This document shows, one piece after another, positions 51,291 through 58,127 of a stretch of 64,000 nucleotides of DNA (positions are counted from its first letter, which is position 1; every line of letters starts with the position of its first letter). The DNA lies in NCBI RefSeq assembly GCF_000017245.1, contig NC_009655.1, forward strand, positions 992,001 through 1,056,000, in the 5' to 3' direction. Source of the DNA: Actinobacillus succinogenes 130Z. Its GTDB lineage: Bacteria; Pseudomonadota; Gammaproteobacteria; Enterobacterales; Pasteurellaceae. The position numbers and the translations under genes are program-made. Below the pieces are notes generated by a model, which did not search any database, was not told the origin of the DNA, and saw only the letters and a list, made by a program, of their open reading frames with translations.

Positions 51291-52133
51291 TTATTGTTGA
51301 TGCGAAATTATACGCCGTATATGGATCATCAAATAAAGTTGTTCATCCTCATTTAACGGTTTGTGATAGTTTGCAGTAAGATATTTATTAATTTTTTCAA
51401 CGCATTGATAGGCTTTCGGATAGGCGATTTTTGTTTGTCGGTAAAGAAAATCATCGCCTGAGGCAGGCTCGGAATTTACAAAGAAACGCTGGGCGAAATG
51501 TTGTAAATGGGTGAGAAAACGAGCGTAATCGTAGCTGTTTTCATCTAACACTAAATTAAAATGGTAGCCGACCATATTTAAAATATCTTTGATCATTTGA
51601 GTGGCTTTATAGGTATCCGCCATTGTCGAGCCGTCGGTGCGGGCATTAAAAATATGCAGCGCGATAAAACCCGCTTCATCTTCCGTCATTTGCACGCCAA
51701 AACGTTTTTCAATTAACTGCAGAGTATATAAACCGATGGCAAACTCTTGTTTATAAAGACGTTGAATTTCAAACAATAAGCCGTTTGGCACGGTTTGATT
51801 CTGTTTGGCTCGTTCGACGGCGTGGAAAATATGATCGGGCAGGCTGACAAAAATACTGTTTGACAGAGTCGTACCAAGTTGTTGGTTGGCAAAATCGACT
51901 ACGCAATTGGTGAGTTGAAAATATTCTTGCGGAATTTCGCTTAAAATTTCGGTTAAACGGCCGGCAAACAGGCTCTTATTAAGGCTAAAGGTTTTCTCTA
52001 CCAAACTTTCGTCTGCCGAATCACCGACTTTTTTACCGAATGCGACACCTTTTCCAAGCACAACAAGCTCGGTTTGAAGTTCATTTTCAGCTTGAATCGC
52101 ATTGTTATTAAAGATCTTGGTAATTTTAAGCAT
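51291..52133 (-). CDS. bglG: BglG/LicT-family transcriptional antiterminator
   Basis: 280 residues. The N-terminal CAT RNA-binding domain (MLKITKIFNNNAIQAE, up to about 55) is followed by two PRD domains with PTS-phosphorylated histidines (SLPDHIFHAVERA in PRD1; FIALHIFNA and LYLMIHIRRI in PRD2). When activated it binds RAT hairpins and blocks nearby terminators; two matching RATs lie at 53751 and 56732. GAGG precedes ATG 52133. It is the last gene of the cluster and is separated from bglA by an inverted pair of Apl-type uptake sequences. Confidence 0.94.
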   Translation of the reverse strand: MLKITKIFNNNAIQAENELQTELVVLGKGVAFGKKVGDSADESLVEKTFSLNKSLFAGRLTEILSEIPQEYFQLTNCVVDFANQQLGTTLSNSIFVSLPDHIFHAVERAKQNQTVPNGLLFEIQRLYKQEFAIGLYTLQLIEKRFGVQMTEDEAGFIALHIFNARTDGSTMADTYKATQMIKDILNMVGYHFNLVLDENSYDYARFLTHLQHFAQRFFVNSEPASGDDFLYRQTKIAYPKAYQCVEKINKYLTANYHKPLNEDEQLYLMIHIRRIISHQQ

Positions 52134-52145
52134 AATAAAACCTCG

Positions 52146-52192
52146 CCAAGCGGTCGGATTTTGTAAAAATTCTACAAAATTCAACCGCTTGT
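52146..52192 (-). terminator. inverted Apl-type uptake sequences between bglA and bglG
   Basis: CAAGCGGTCGGATTTTGTA (from 52147) and TACAAAATTCAACCGCTTG (to 52191) form a 19-bp stem with two mismatches. The right arm holds exact ACAAGCGGT on the minus strand. It is a likely partial terminator that would lower bglG expression relative to bglA. It mirrors the Haemophilus-type pairs elsewhere, but with the other uptake word. Confidence 0.65.
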
Positions 52193-52203
52193 GTCGATAA
52201 GGA

Positions 52204-53673
52204 TTAAGACAGATCCGCACCGTTTGATGCAATCACTTTTTTATACCAATAGAAAGAGTCTTTCGGCGAACGTTTACCGGTGCCGTTGCCGTCATCGTCA
52301 ATATCAACGTAAATAAATCCGTAGCGTTTTGACATCTCCGAGGTAGACATACTGACAAGGTCAATCGGACCCCATTCCAAATAACCGAGTAACTCAACGC
52401 CATCACTGATCGCTTCTTGCATTTGAGCGATGTGAGAGCGGAGATAATCAATACGGTAGCTGTCGTGAATAGCCCCGTCCGCTTCGACTTTGTCGTAAGC
52501 ACCTAATCCGTTTTCCACAATAAAAAGCGGTTTTTGGTAGCGATCATATAAGTCGTTTAGGGTAATACGCAACCCGACAGGGTCGATTTGCCAGCCCCAA
52601 TCCGAAACGGTAAGATACGGATTTCTTACCCCTTCAATTAAGTTACCACCTACTTTTTCCCCTTCGTCATGCGTTGTTACACAAACCGACATATAGTAGC
52701 TAAAAGAAATAAAATCGACAGGATACTGTTTTAAAACGGCATCATCACCTGCTTCTTTTTGGATATGCACATTGTTTTCCGCCCAGTGGCGTAACATATA
52801 GCGTGGATATTCGCCACGAACGTGTACATCAGTAAAGAATAAGTTTTGTTGATTGCCCCATTGAGCCAAACGCTGATCTTGCGGATCTGCGGTTAAAGCA
52901 TAGTGAAGTTGGCGAGCTAACATACAACCCATTTTCGCATCAGGAATGATCTCGTGCAGGGCTTTGGTGGCTAATGCACTAGCGACAAATTGATGGTGAA
53001 GTGCTTGATATTTCGCATTTTCACGTTCTGCTTCCGGAATACGATCAAGCACGATTCCGCCGCCGGTGTAGGGGCTGTGCATTGTAATCATATTGATTTC
53101 ATTAAAAGTCAGCCAATATTTTACTTTTTCTTTATAACGGTTAAATACTGTCTCGGCATAGCGCACAAAATGCCCGACCACTTCGCGTGAAACGAAGCCG
53201 TTATATTTTTGCACCAAACCAAGCGGGATTTCATAATGGCATAGCGTTACCATCGGCTGAATGCCGTGTTTGAGCATTTCATCGAACATATCGTCGTAAT
53301 ATTGTAAACCCGCTTCATTCGGTTGCTCGTCATATCCGTTCGGGAAAATGCGCGCCCAATGAATGGAAATACGGAACATTTTAAAGCCCATTTCACCAAA
53401 CAGGGCGATATCGTCTTTATATTTATGATAGAAATCTATCCCCTCCCGTTTTGGGAAACGGGCTCGGAATTTACCGGATAAAATATCGTCAATACGCTGT
53501 GAACCGACCTCAATCGCCGCACTGTGGGCGCCTCGTTCCGCTTTCGGTACATAGGCTACCATATCTGCCGATGATAACCCTTTTCCACCTTGATCAAAGC
53601 CACCTTCAATTTGGTTGGCTGCGGTGGCTCCGCCCCATAAAAAATCGGTTGGAAATGGTTTTAAGCTACTCAT
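52204..53673 (-). CDS. bglA: 6-phospho-beta-glucosidase (GH1)
   Basis: 489 residues. The GH1 acid/base Glu is in TFNEINM and the nucleophile Glu is in IVENGLGAYD. The phospho-sugar pocket is suggested by the C-terminal SMSTSEMSKRYGFIYVD, as in BglA/AscB. It cleaves the 6-phospho-beta-glucosides produced by BglF, giving glucose-6-phosphate and an aglycone or glucose. It has its own CRP site, promoter, RAT and terminator (53706-53859), a near copy of the bglF leader. Confidence 0.95.
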   Translation of the reverse strand: MSSLKPFPTDFLWGGATAANQIEGGFDQGGKGLSSADMVAYVPKAERGAHSAAIEVGSQRIDDILSGKFRARFPKREGIDFYHKYKDDIALFGEMGFKMFRISIHWARIFPNGYDEQPNEAGLQYYDDMFDEMLKHGIQPMVTLCHYEIPLGLVQKYNGFVSREVVGHFVRYAETVFNRYKEKVKYWLTFNEINMITMHSPYTGGGIVLDRIPEAERENAKYQALHHQFVASALATKALHEIIPDAKMGCMLARQLHYALTADPQDQRLAQWGNQQNLFFTDVHVRGEYPRYMLRHWAENNVHIQKEAGDDAVLKQYPVDFISFSYYMSVCVTTHDEGEKVGGNLIEGVRNPYLTVSDWGWQIDPVGLRITLNDLYDRYQKPLFIVENGLGAYDKVEADGAIHDSYRIDYLRSHIAQMQEAISDGVELLGYLEWGPIDLVSMSTSEMSKRYGFIYVDIDDDGNGTGKRSPKDSFYWYKKVIASNGADLS

Positions 53674-53705
53674 TTTGAAATCCTCAATTTGTTTTTATAA
53701 CAAAA

Positions 53706-53756
53706 AAGCCTAAGCAAGATAAAGTACTGAAGTAGTGTTTTATCTTGCTTAGGCTT
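53706..53756 (-). terminator. RAT-overlapping terminator before bglA
   Basis: AAGCCTAAGCAAGATAAA (53706-53723) and TTTATCTTGCTTAGGCTT (53739-53756) form an 18-bp stem. On the minus strand it ends in a T-run. The upstream arm shares AAGCCT with the RAT, so the two structures exclude each other. Confidence 0.88.
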
Positions 53757-53777
53757 GCCGAATTAACGTAACACCCT
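53751..53777 (-). promoter_or_regulatory. RAT antiterminator element (BglG target) before bglA
   Basis: On the minus strand: GGGTGTTACG, then TTAATT, then CGGCAAGCCT. It keeps the BglG-family RAT pattern GG-TGTTAC...GGCAA-CC. It is identical to the element at 56732-56758. Confidence 0.82.
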
Positions 53778-53798
53778 AAGTGTTTTTACTATTTGTAA

Positions 53799-53826
53799 AT
53801 CTAACGAAAAATTTAACCGCTTGCAA
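53799..53826 (-). promoter_or_regulatory. promoter of bglA-bglG
   Basis: Minus-strand -35 TTGCAA (53821-53826), 16-base spacer, -10 TTAGAT (53799-53804). The -35 is embedded in TTGCAAGCGGT, which resembles an Apl uptake sequence. Confidence 0.55.
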
Positions 53827-53843
53827 AGGGGATAATGCTGTTT

Positions 53844-53859
53844 TGTGATCCGCCTCACA
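53844..53859 (-). promoter_or_regulatory. CRP site before bglA
   Basis: A perfect TGTGA-N6-TCACA with TTT/AAA flanks. Its centre lies about 60 bp upstream of the predicted start point, a class I position. Confidence 0.78.
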
Positions 53860-53866
53860 AAATAAA

Positions 53867-54691
53867 TTACAGAAGTCCGAATTTTTCAAATGCCTTATAT
53901 AACCCGTCATTATCCACATCGTCAGTCACAAAATTCGCCATTGCTTTGATTTCGTCACCGCCGTTACCCATCGCCACGCCTATAGCACAATATTCCAGCA
54001 TCGGAATATCGATTTTGGCATCGCCGAAAGCAAAAGTATCCGCCCGGCTTGCGCCAAGGTGATCAAGTAAAACGGAAATCGCATAACCTTTATCAATCTC
54101 TTTTACCCCTAAATCGCCAAATAGTGCGGTTTCGCCCACGCCGCCCCAAGTGCCGGCTTTCAGTTCCGGAAAAGCGGCGGCGGAATCCAGGTGATCTTGG
54201 TAGCTGTTTAAGATAAAACTCACTTTGTTTAAATCGTTGCGGTAGAGTTCGCCGCCGAAAATAATGCCGTGCATGAGTTCACGCACGCTTGCCTTTTTCA
54301 TTCCTTTACGGGCGGTGTAGATTTCCAGCACAGGTTCGGCTTTTTCTTCAAAATCGGGGCTGGCGAATAAGCCGTTATTGCTTTCTAAATAAAAAGCCAA
54401 GCCTCTTGCCGTGAGCCAATCGACCACTTTATGCGCCGTTTCTGCGGGGATCAGCTGGTGCATCACCACTTCATTTTGATATTCCACATAGCTGCCATTG
54501 CCGCCAATCATTCCGTCAAGACCAATTGCCCACAGATCAGGCGAAACTTCCGCCCGACTCCGTCCAGTGCAGATAAAAACTTTATGTTCTTTTTGACGAG
54601 CTGTTTGAATAGCTTTAACCGCAGATTTCGGCACTTCATTTTGATAATTTACTAAAGTGCCGTCCACATCTAAAAAAATAATTTTTTTCAT
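53867..54691 (-). CDS. Cof-type HAD-IIB sugar phosphatase-like hydrolase
   Basis: 274 residues. The HAD nucleophile motif DVDGTLVNY (about 8-16), motif II FICTGRSR and the late motif FGDAKIDIPML are intact, with a type IIB cap in between. Such enzymes remove phosphate from sugar phosphates or cofactors. Its place directly after bglF suggests detoxifying excess phospho-beta-glucosides, but that is inference. AGGAGA precedes ATG 54691. It probably shares the bglF transcript. Confidence 0.88.
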   Translation of the reverse strand: MKKIIFLDVDGTLVNYQNEVPKSAVKAIQTARQKEHKVFICTGRSRAEVSPDLWAIGLDGMIGGNGSYVEYQNEVVMHQLIPAETAHKVVDWLTARGLAFYLESNNGLFASPDFEEKAEPVLEIYTARKGMKKASVRELMHGIIFGGELYRNDLNKVSFILNSYQDHLDSAAAFPELKAGTWGGVGETALFGDLGVKEIDKGYAISVLLDHLGASRADTFAFGDAKIDIPMLEYCAIGVAMGNGGDEIKAMANFVTDDVDNDGLYKAFEKFGLL

Positions 54692-54767
54692 TATTTCTCC
54701 TAAAAACAAGGGGTTAAATTTATAATTTATTTTGCAAAAAGTGCTAAAAATCTAACCGCTTGTAAGA

Positions 54768-56651
54768 TTATGATTTATTAAGCAATACTTTAATCAACGG
54801 CTCGTTTTGATAAATATGCGGCTCTTGGCTGGCGATAACGTCAAGGTAATCTTCGCTGTTGGCAATAATCACCGGTGTTACTATGCTGTAACCTGCCGCT
54901 TTAATAGCATTAATATCAAAGGTGCCGAGCCGTTGTCCGACTTGAATTCTATCGCCGTCTTTCACGAAAGTTTCAAAATGTTTTCCGTTTAGCTGTACCG
55001 TATCCATTCCGATATGAATTAAGATTTCTAAACCGTCGTCAGACACAATATTGTAGGCGTGCTTAGTTGGAAATACGGAGCTGATCGTGCCGTTTACCGG
55101 CGAAATTAACTCGCCTTTGGTCGGTTCAATCGCCACCCCTTTTCCTAACGCTTCAGAGGCGAACATCGGATCTTGAATATCCGTTAATTTGTGAATATTG
55201 CCTTCTAATGGGCTGACTAAATTAAATTTTTCGAGTGGAATCGTAGAAACCCGGGCGTTATTCGGTTTTTCAGGTTTTGTTGCCGTATCCGCAGTTTGTT
55301 GCGGCAGCATTGTATCGCTGTAACCGAACAGATAAGTCAGTATGCCTGCTACAATAAAAGCAACGGCCATTCCAACGGTGTACATCACAATATTTGAACC
55401 TTCGCCGATAATAACAGGGTAAAGCAATAAACCGGAGAAGCCGAAAGCAAACATTTTAGTGCCGCCCCAACCGATAACCGCACCGCCGATAGCACCGCCT
55501 AGCACACCGCATACAAAGGGTTTTTTAAAGCGTAGGGTGATGCCGTAAATAAGGGGTTCGGTAATACCAAGCACGCCGCTGAATGTGGTTGAACCGGCAA
55601 GTGATTTAATCTCTTTATTGCGTGATTTCAGGAAGACGGCGAAAGTTGCCCCCGCTTGTCCTAACACCGCAGCTGCCGTTAACGGGCCGATTAAATCGAA
55701 ACCGACAACCGCCATATTGTTGATCATAATCGGTACGATGCTCCAATGGATGCCGAAGATCACCAATACTTGCCATAATGCTCCGACAACAAGACCGGTG
55801 GCTATCGGGCTGGCGGCATATAGCCAAGCCAATACCGTTGCGATTCCATGTCCGATAGCACCGCCGACAGGCCCGATAACGGCTAAAGTGAGCGGTACTA
55901 CAACTAACAAGGTACAGGCGGGAGCAAAGAAATTGCGGACAGATTCGTGCCAAAGATTTTCGAAAAAGCGTTGAATATAAGATTGAGCCCATACCGCAAT
56001 CAGAATCGGAATTACGCTGTAGGTATAAGTCATCGTAGCTAATTCAAAACCTAAAAAGTCTAACGGTTTGCCGCTTGAGCTCACCTCAACAATACTCGGG
56101 TAAACTAACGCTGCGGCAACTGCGACCGCAATATAAGGGCTGGCTTTCACTTTGGCCGCACAAGTAATGGCGAGCAAAATAGGTAAGAAATAGAAGGTTG
56201 AACTGGCTGCCGCGTCCAGCACGGTGAATGTGCCTGAAGCCGGATCCAATAAGCCCGAAACCTGCAAAATTGCAATTAAGCCTTTTAAAATACCGGCTCC
56301 CGCCATCACCCCGATAAGAGGAGTAAATGAACCGGCAAGAAAATCGATTCCTCGATTTATCAATGACGGTTTAGGCAAATCGGCGGCATCGCCTGCTTGA
56401 ATGTCTGCGATTTTCATAATCTCCGCATATACTTTCGGCACATTATTGCCGATCACAATTTGGAACTGCCCGCCGCTTTCTACCACACTAATAACACCGG
56501 CGGTTTGTTCCAGCCGTGCTTTATCCGCTTTGGCACGTTCTTTCAATACAAAGCGCAAACGGGTGGCGCAGTGTACCAGCGAATGAATATTTTGTTCTCC
56601 GCCGACGAATCGGAGAATCTCTTGTGCGAGTTTGCTAAAATCTTTAGCCAT
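54768..56651 (-). CDS. bglF: Beta-glucoside PTS permease, EIIBCA
   Basis: 627 residues in the order IIB-IIC-IIA. IIB Cys28 lies in VHCATRLRF. IIC spans about residues 100-440 with some ten hydrophobic segments and the motif GITEPLIYGITLRF. IIA has HIGMDTVQLNGKHF near the C-terminus with its active histidine. It imports and phosphorylates aryl-beta-glucosides (salicin, arbutin) or cellobiose. ATG 56651 is preferred over 56657 because AGAGGA then has normal spacing. BglF-type proteins also control BglG by phosphorylation. Confidence 0.95.
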   Translation of the reverse strand: MAKDFSKLAQEILRFVGGEQNIHSLVHCATRLRFVLKERAKADKARLEQTAGVISVVESGGQFQIVIGNNVPKVYAEIMKIADIQAGDAADLPKPSLINRGIDFLAGSFTPLIGVMAGAGILKGLIAILQVSGLLDPASGTFTVLDAAASSTFYFLPILLAITCAAKVKASPYIAVAVAAALVYPSIVEVSSSGKPLDFLGFELATMTYTYSVIPILIAVWAQSYIQRFFENLWHESVRNFFAPACTLLVVVPLTLAVIGPVGGAIGHGIATVLAWLYAASPIATGLVVGALWQVLVIFGIHWSIVPIMINNMAVVGFDLIGPLTAAAVLGQAGATFAVFLKSRNKEIKSLAGSTTFSGVLGITEPLIYGITLRFKKPFVCGVLGGAIGGAVIGWGGTKMFAFGFSGLLLYPVIIGEGSNIVMYTVGMAVAFIVAGILTYLFGYSDTMLPQQTADTATKPEKPNNARVSTIPLEKFNLVSPLEGNIHKLTDIQDPMFASEALGKGVAIEPTKGELISPVNGTISSVFPTKHAYNIVSDDGLEILIHIGMDTVQLNGKHFETFVKDGDRIQVGQRLGTFDINAIKAAGYSIVTPVIIANSEDYLDVIASQEPHIYQNEPLIKVLLNKS

Positions 56652-56693
56652 AATCATTTCCTCTTAAAGTTTCAAATCTTTAAGGCAATAAAA

Positions 56694-56737
56694 AAGCCTA
56701 AGCAAATCAACGTATTAAACGCGATTTGCTTAGGCTT
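56694..56737 (-). terminator. RAT-overlapping terminator before bglF
   Basis: AAGCCTAAGCAAATC (56694-56708) and GATTTGCTTAGGCTT (56723-56737) form a perfect 15-bp stem with a 14-base loop. A's at 56690-56695 give the T-run on the minus-strand RNA. Confidence 0.9.
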
Positions 56738-56758
56738 GCCGAATTAACGTAACACCCT
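56732..56758 (-). promoter_or_regulatory. RAT antiterminator element before bglF
   Basis: Identical to the element before bglA over the whole RAT and flanks (about 37 bp). It overlaps the 5' arm of the terminator by AAGCCT, the standard BglG/LicT switch. Confidence 0.85.
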
Positions 56759-56778
56759 AAGTGTTTTAACATTTGTAA

Positions 56779-56806
56779 ATCTAGCGAAAAAAACGACCGC
56801 TTGCAA
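56779..56806 (-). promoter_or_regulatory. promoter of bglF operon
   Basis: Minus-strand -35 TTGCAA (56801-56806), 16-base spacer, -10 CTAGAT (56779-56784), the same layout as the bglA promoter. GCAAGCGGTC overlaps the -35. Confidence 0.55.
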
Positions 56807-56823
56807 AGGGGAGCTTTGGGTTT

Positions 56824-56839
56824 TGTGATCTATTTCACA
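56824..56839 (-). promoter_or_regulatory. CRP site before bglF
   Basis: A perfect TGTGA-N6-TCACA centred about 60 bp upstream of the predicted start, the same geometry as at bglA. Confidence 0.8.
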
Positions 56840-57334
56840 AAATAATTCTGCTACTATGTTTCTCTATAATATTTCTACGTTGTAAAAAGAATGTAGCCTA
56901 ATATAAAAAGAGTTTTGGGGACAAAGAAATTAGAAAGTCGATTTGCCAAAATATGTCTTATTTTGCCAATTATATAAGTGATATTGATTTTATTAATCAC
57001 ACTGGCGTGTAACTTGAATTTACCTGAGATGTTTAACAATATTAAGCTTAATTTATATCGTCGTAATCCGCTATCCCGGTCAGAAAATCCGGATATCAAT
57101 ATGTTTTGCTTATGTGTACTGAATTCTCACGGCCGCTGATTAATTACCGTCGGTACTATTTACAAGCGGATAGGTCCGGCGTTTGCTTTGAAATAAACTG
57201 TTCTTTAGCGAATGACCGCTTCGTAGTTGATTCGTTAAAATGTCATTATTAAATTTTCGTCCATATATTCTTCTCAAAATAATTCCTCGGAATTATAGCA
57301 ATTTAAGGTTTTTGTCGTTAAAATCCTTTTATTT
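56840..57334. other. gene-poor right edge of the bgl island
   Basis: About 500 bases with no convincing gene. Short open frames on both strands (for example 56875-57099 minus, or a stretch reading NLPEMFNNIKLNLYRRN on the plus strand near 57010) lack ribosome binding sites and family features and may be remnants. Near 57162 there is an 8-of-9 match to the Apl uptake word. Confidence 0.4.
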
Positions 57335-57353
57335 AGGAATGATTCTCAATAAT
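57335..57353 (+). promoter_or_regulatory. Fur-box-like sequence at the ywiC-like start
   Basis: The 19 bases match the E. coli Fur consensus at about 12 positions, including AATGATTCTC. It overlaps the start codon of the next gene, so Fur binding would block expression directly. Confidence 0.35.
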
Positions 57354-58077
57354 GAAATTGCTTGTTTCAAATCAATACGGCGCAATCGTCATGGCGATGT
57401 TACCGTTTTTGTACGGTTTACTGCTGGGGCAACCCCGTTGGATGCATCTGTTTTTGTTGTTGGCATGGAGCGCGCTGTATTTATTTACCTATCCTTTTCT
57501 GAATCTGTTCAAACCGCAAATTAAAGATAAACGACAATATGTACGCTGGAGTTGGATTTACGGCGCGGCAAGTGCGGTCTTTTGTGTCCCCGTTTTGCGG
57601 TGTAACAGTAAGATTTTATGGTTCGGCGTGGCAATGTTGCCGTTGTTGCTGGTTAATATTTATTATACGAAAACCAAGAATGAACGGGCATTATTGAACG
57701 ATTTCGCCGGCATCGCGGTTTTTGCTTTAGCCGGTGTCGCTGCGTATTATTTCGGTTCGGCGCAATTGAATGCCGAAGCTTTGCAAGTGGCGGTTTATCC
57801 TGCGCTGTTTTTCATCGGCATTACTTTTTATGTGAAATCCATGCTACGCGAACGGAAAAATCCGCGGTATTTTCGTCTTTCCGTCGGGTTTCACCTCGCC
57901 TGCGTGGTAGCAATGAGTTGTTGTCAATCTTGGCGGCTGGCATTGACATTTGCTCCGGCGTTGATCCGAGCGGCTTGGCTGCCTCATAAAAAATTGAATG
58001 CCAAGCAAGTAGGATTAATCGAATTCGCCGTTTCGGGCTTGTTTTTGGTGATGTTACTATGGGCAACAAAGAAATAA
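57352..58077 (+). CDS. YwiC-like integral membrane protein
   Basis: 241 residues with about seven hydrophobic helices. The N-terminus SNQYGAIVMAMLPFLYGLL and the following LAWSALYLFTYPFLNLFK pattern are those of the YwiC-like family. In B. subtilis ywiC lies near nitrate respiration genes; the function is unknown. Here it lies near aniA but points the other way. AGGA lies 13 bases from the ATG, longer than ideal. It contains the first Haemophilus-type uptake sequence (57570-57578) after the bgl island. A bidirectional terminator separates it from parC. Confidence 0.75.
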   Translation: MKLLVSNQYGAIVMAMLPFLYGLLLGQPRWMHLFLLLAWSALYLFTYPFLNLFKPQIKDKRQYVRWSWIYGAASAVFCVPVLRCNSKILWFGVAMLPLLLVNIYYTKTKNERALLNDFAGIAVFALAGVAAYYFGSAQLNAEALQVAVYPALFFIGITFYVKSMLRERKNPRYFRLSVGFHLACVVAMSCCQSWRLALTFAPALIRAAWLPHKKLNAKQVGLIEFAVSGLFLVMLLWATKK

Positions 58078-58110
58078 AAAAGCGTCGTAAATTTTAATAC
58101 GACGCTTTTT
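58076..58110. terminator. bidirectional terminator between ywiC-like and parC
   Basis: AGCGTCGTA (58081-58089) and TACGACGCT (58098-58106) with A-run and T-run on either side. Confidence 0.9.
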
Positions 58111-58127
58111 CTTAGCCTTTGGCAAAT

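Larger units (their letters stand above)
51000..57250. other. beta-glucoside island with foreign (Apl-type) uptake sequences
   Basis: This stretch contains bglG, bglA, a HAD phosphatase and bglF. It has no exact AAGTGCGGT/ACCGCACTT, although the longest gap elsewhere is about 5 kb. It has two exact ACAAGCGGT (complement at 52184-52192 and 54755-54763) and further near-matches (52146-52154, 53816-53824, 56796-56804, 57162-57170). This is the uptake word of the A. pleuropneumoniae clade. Transfer from that clade is the best explanation. Confidence 0.65.

Noticed and set aside
55585..55974. plus-strand open frame of 129 codons opposite bglF
   Set aside because: Shadow of the membrane domain of bglF, with no ribosome binding site or family resemblance.
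56875..57099. minus-strand 74-codon frame in the bglF-ywiC gap
   Set aside because: No ribosome binding site, basic and irregular composition and no recognised family; described only as gene-poor DNA.
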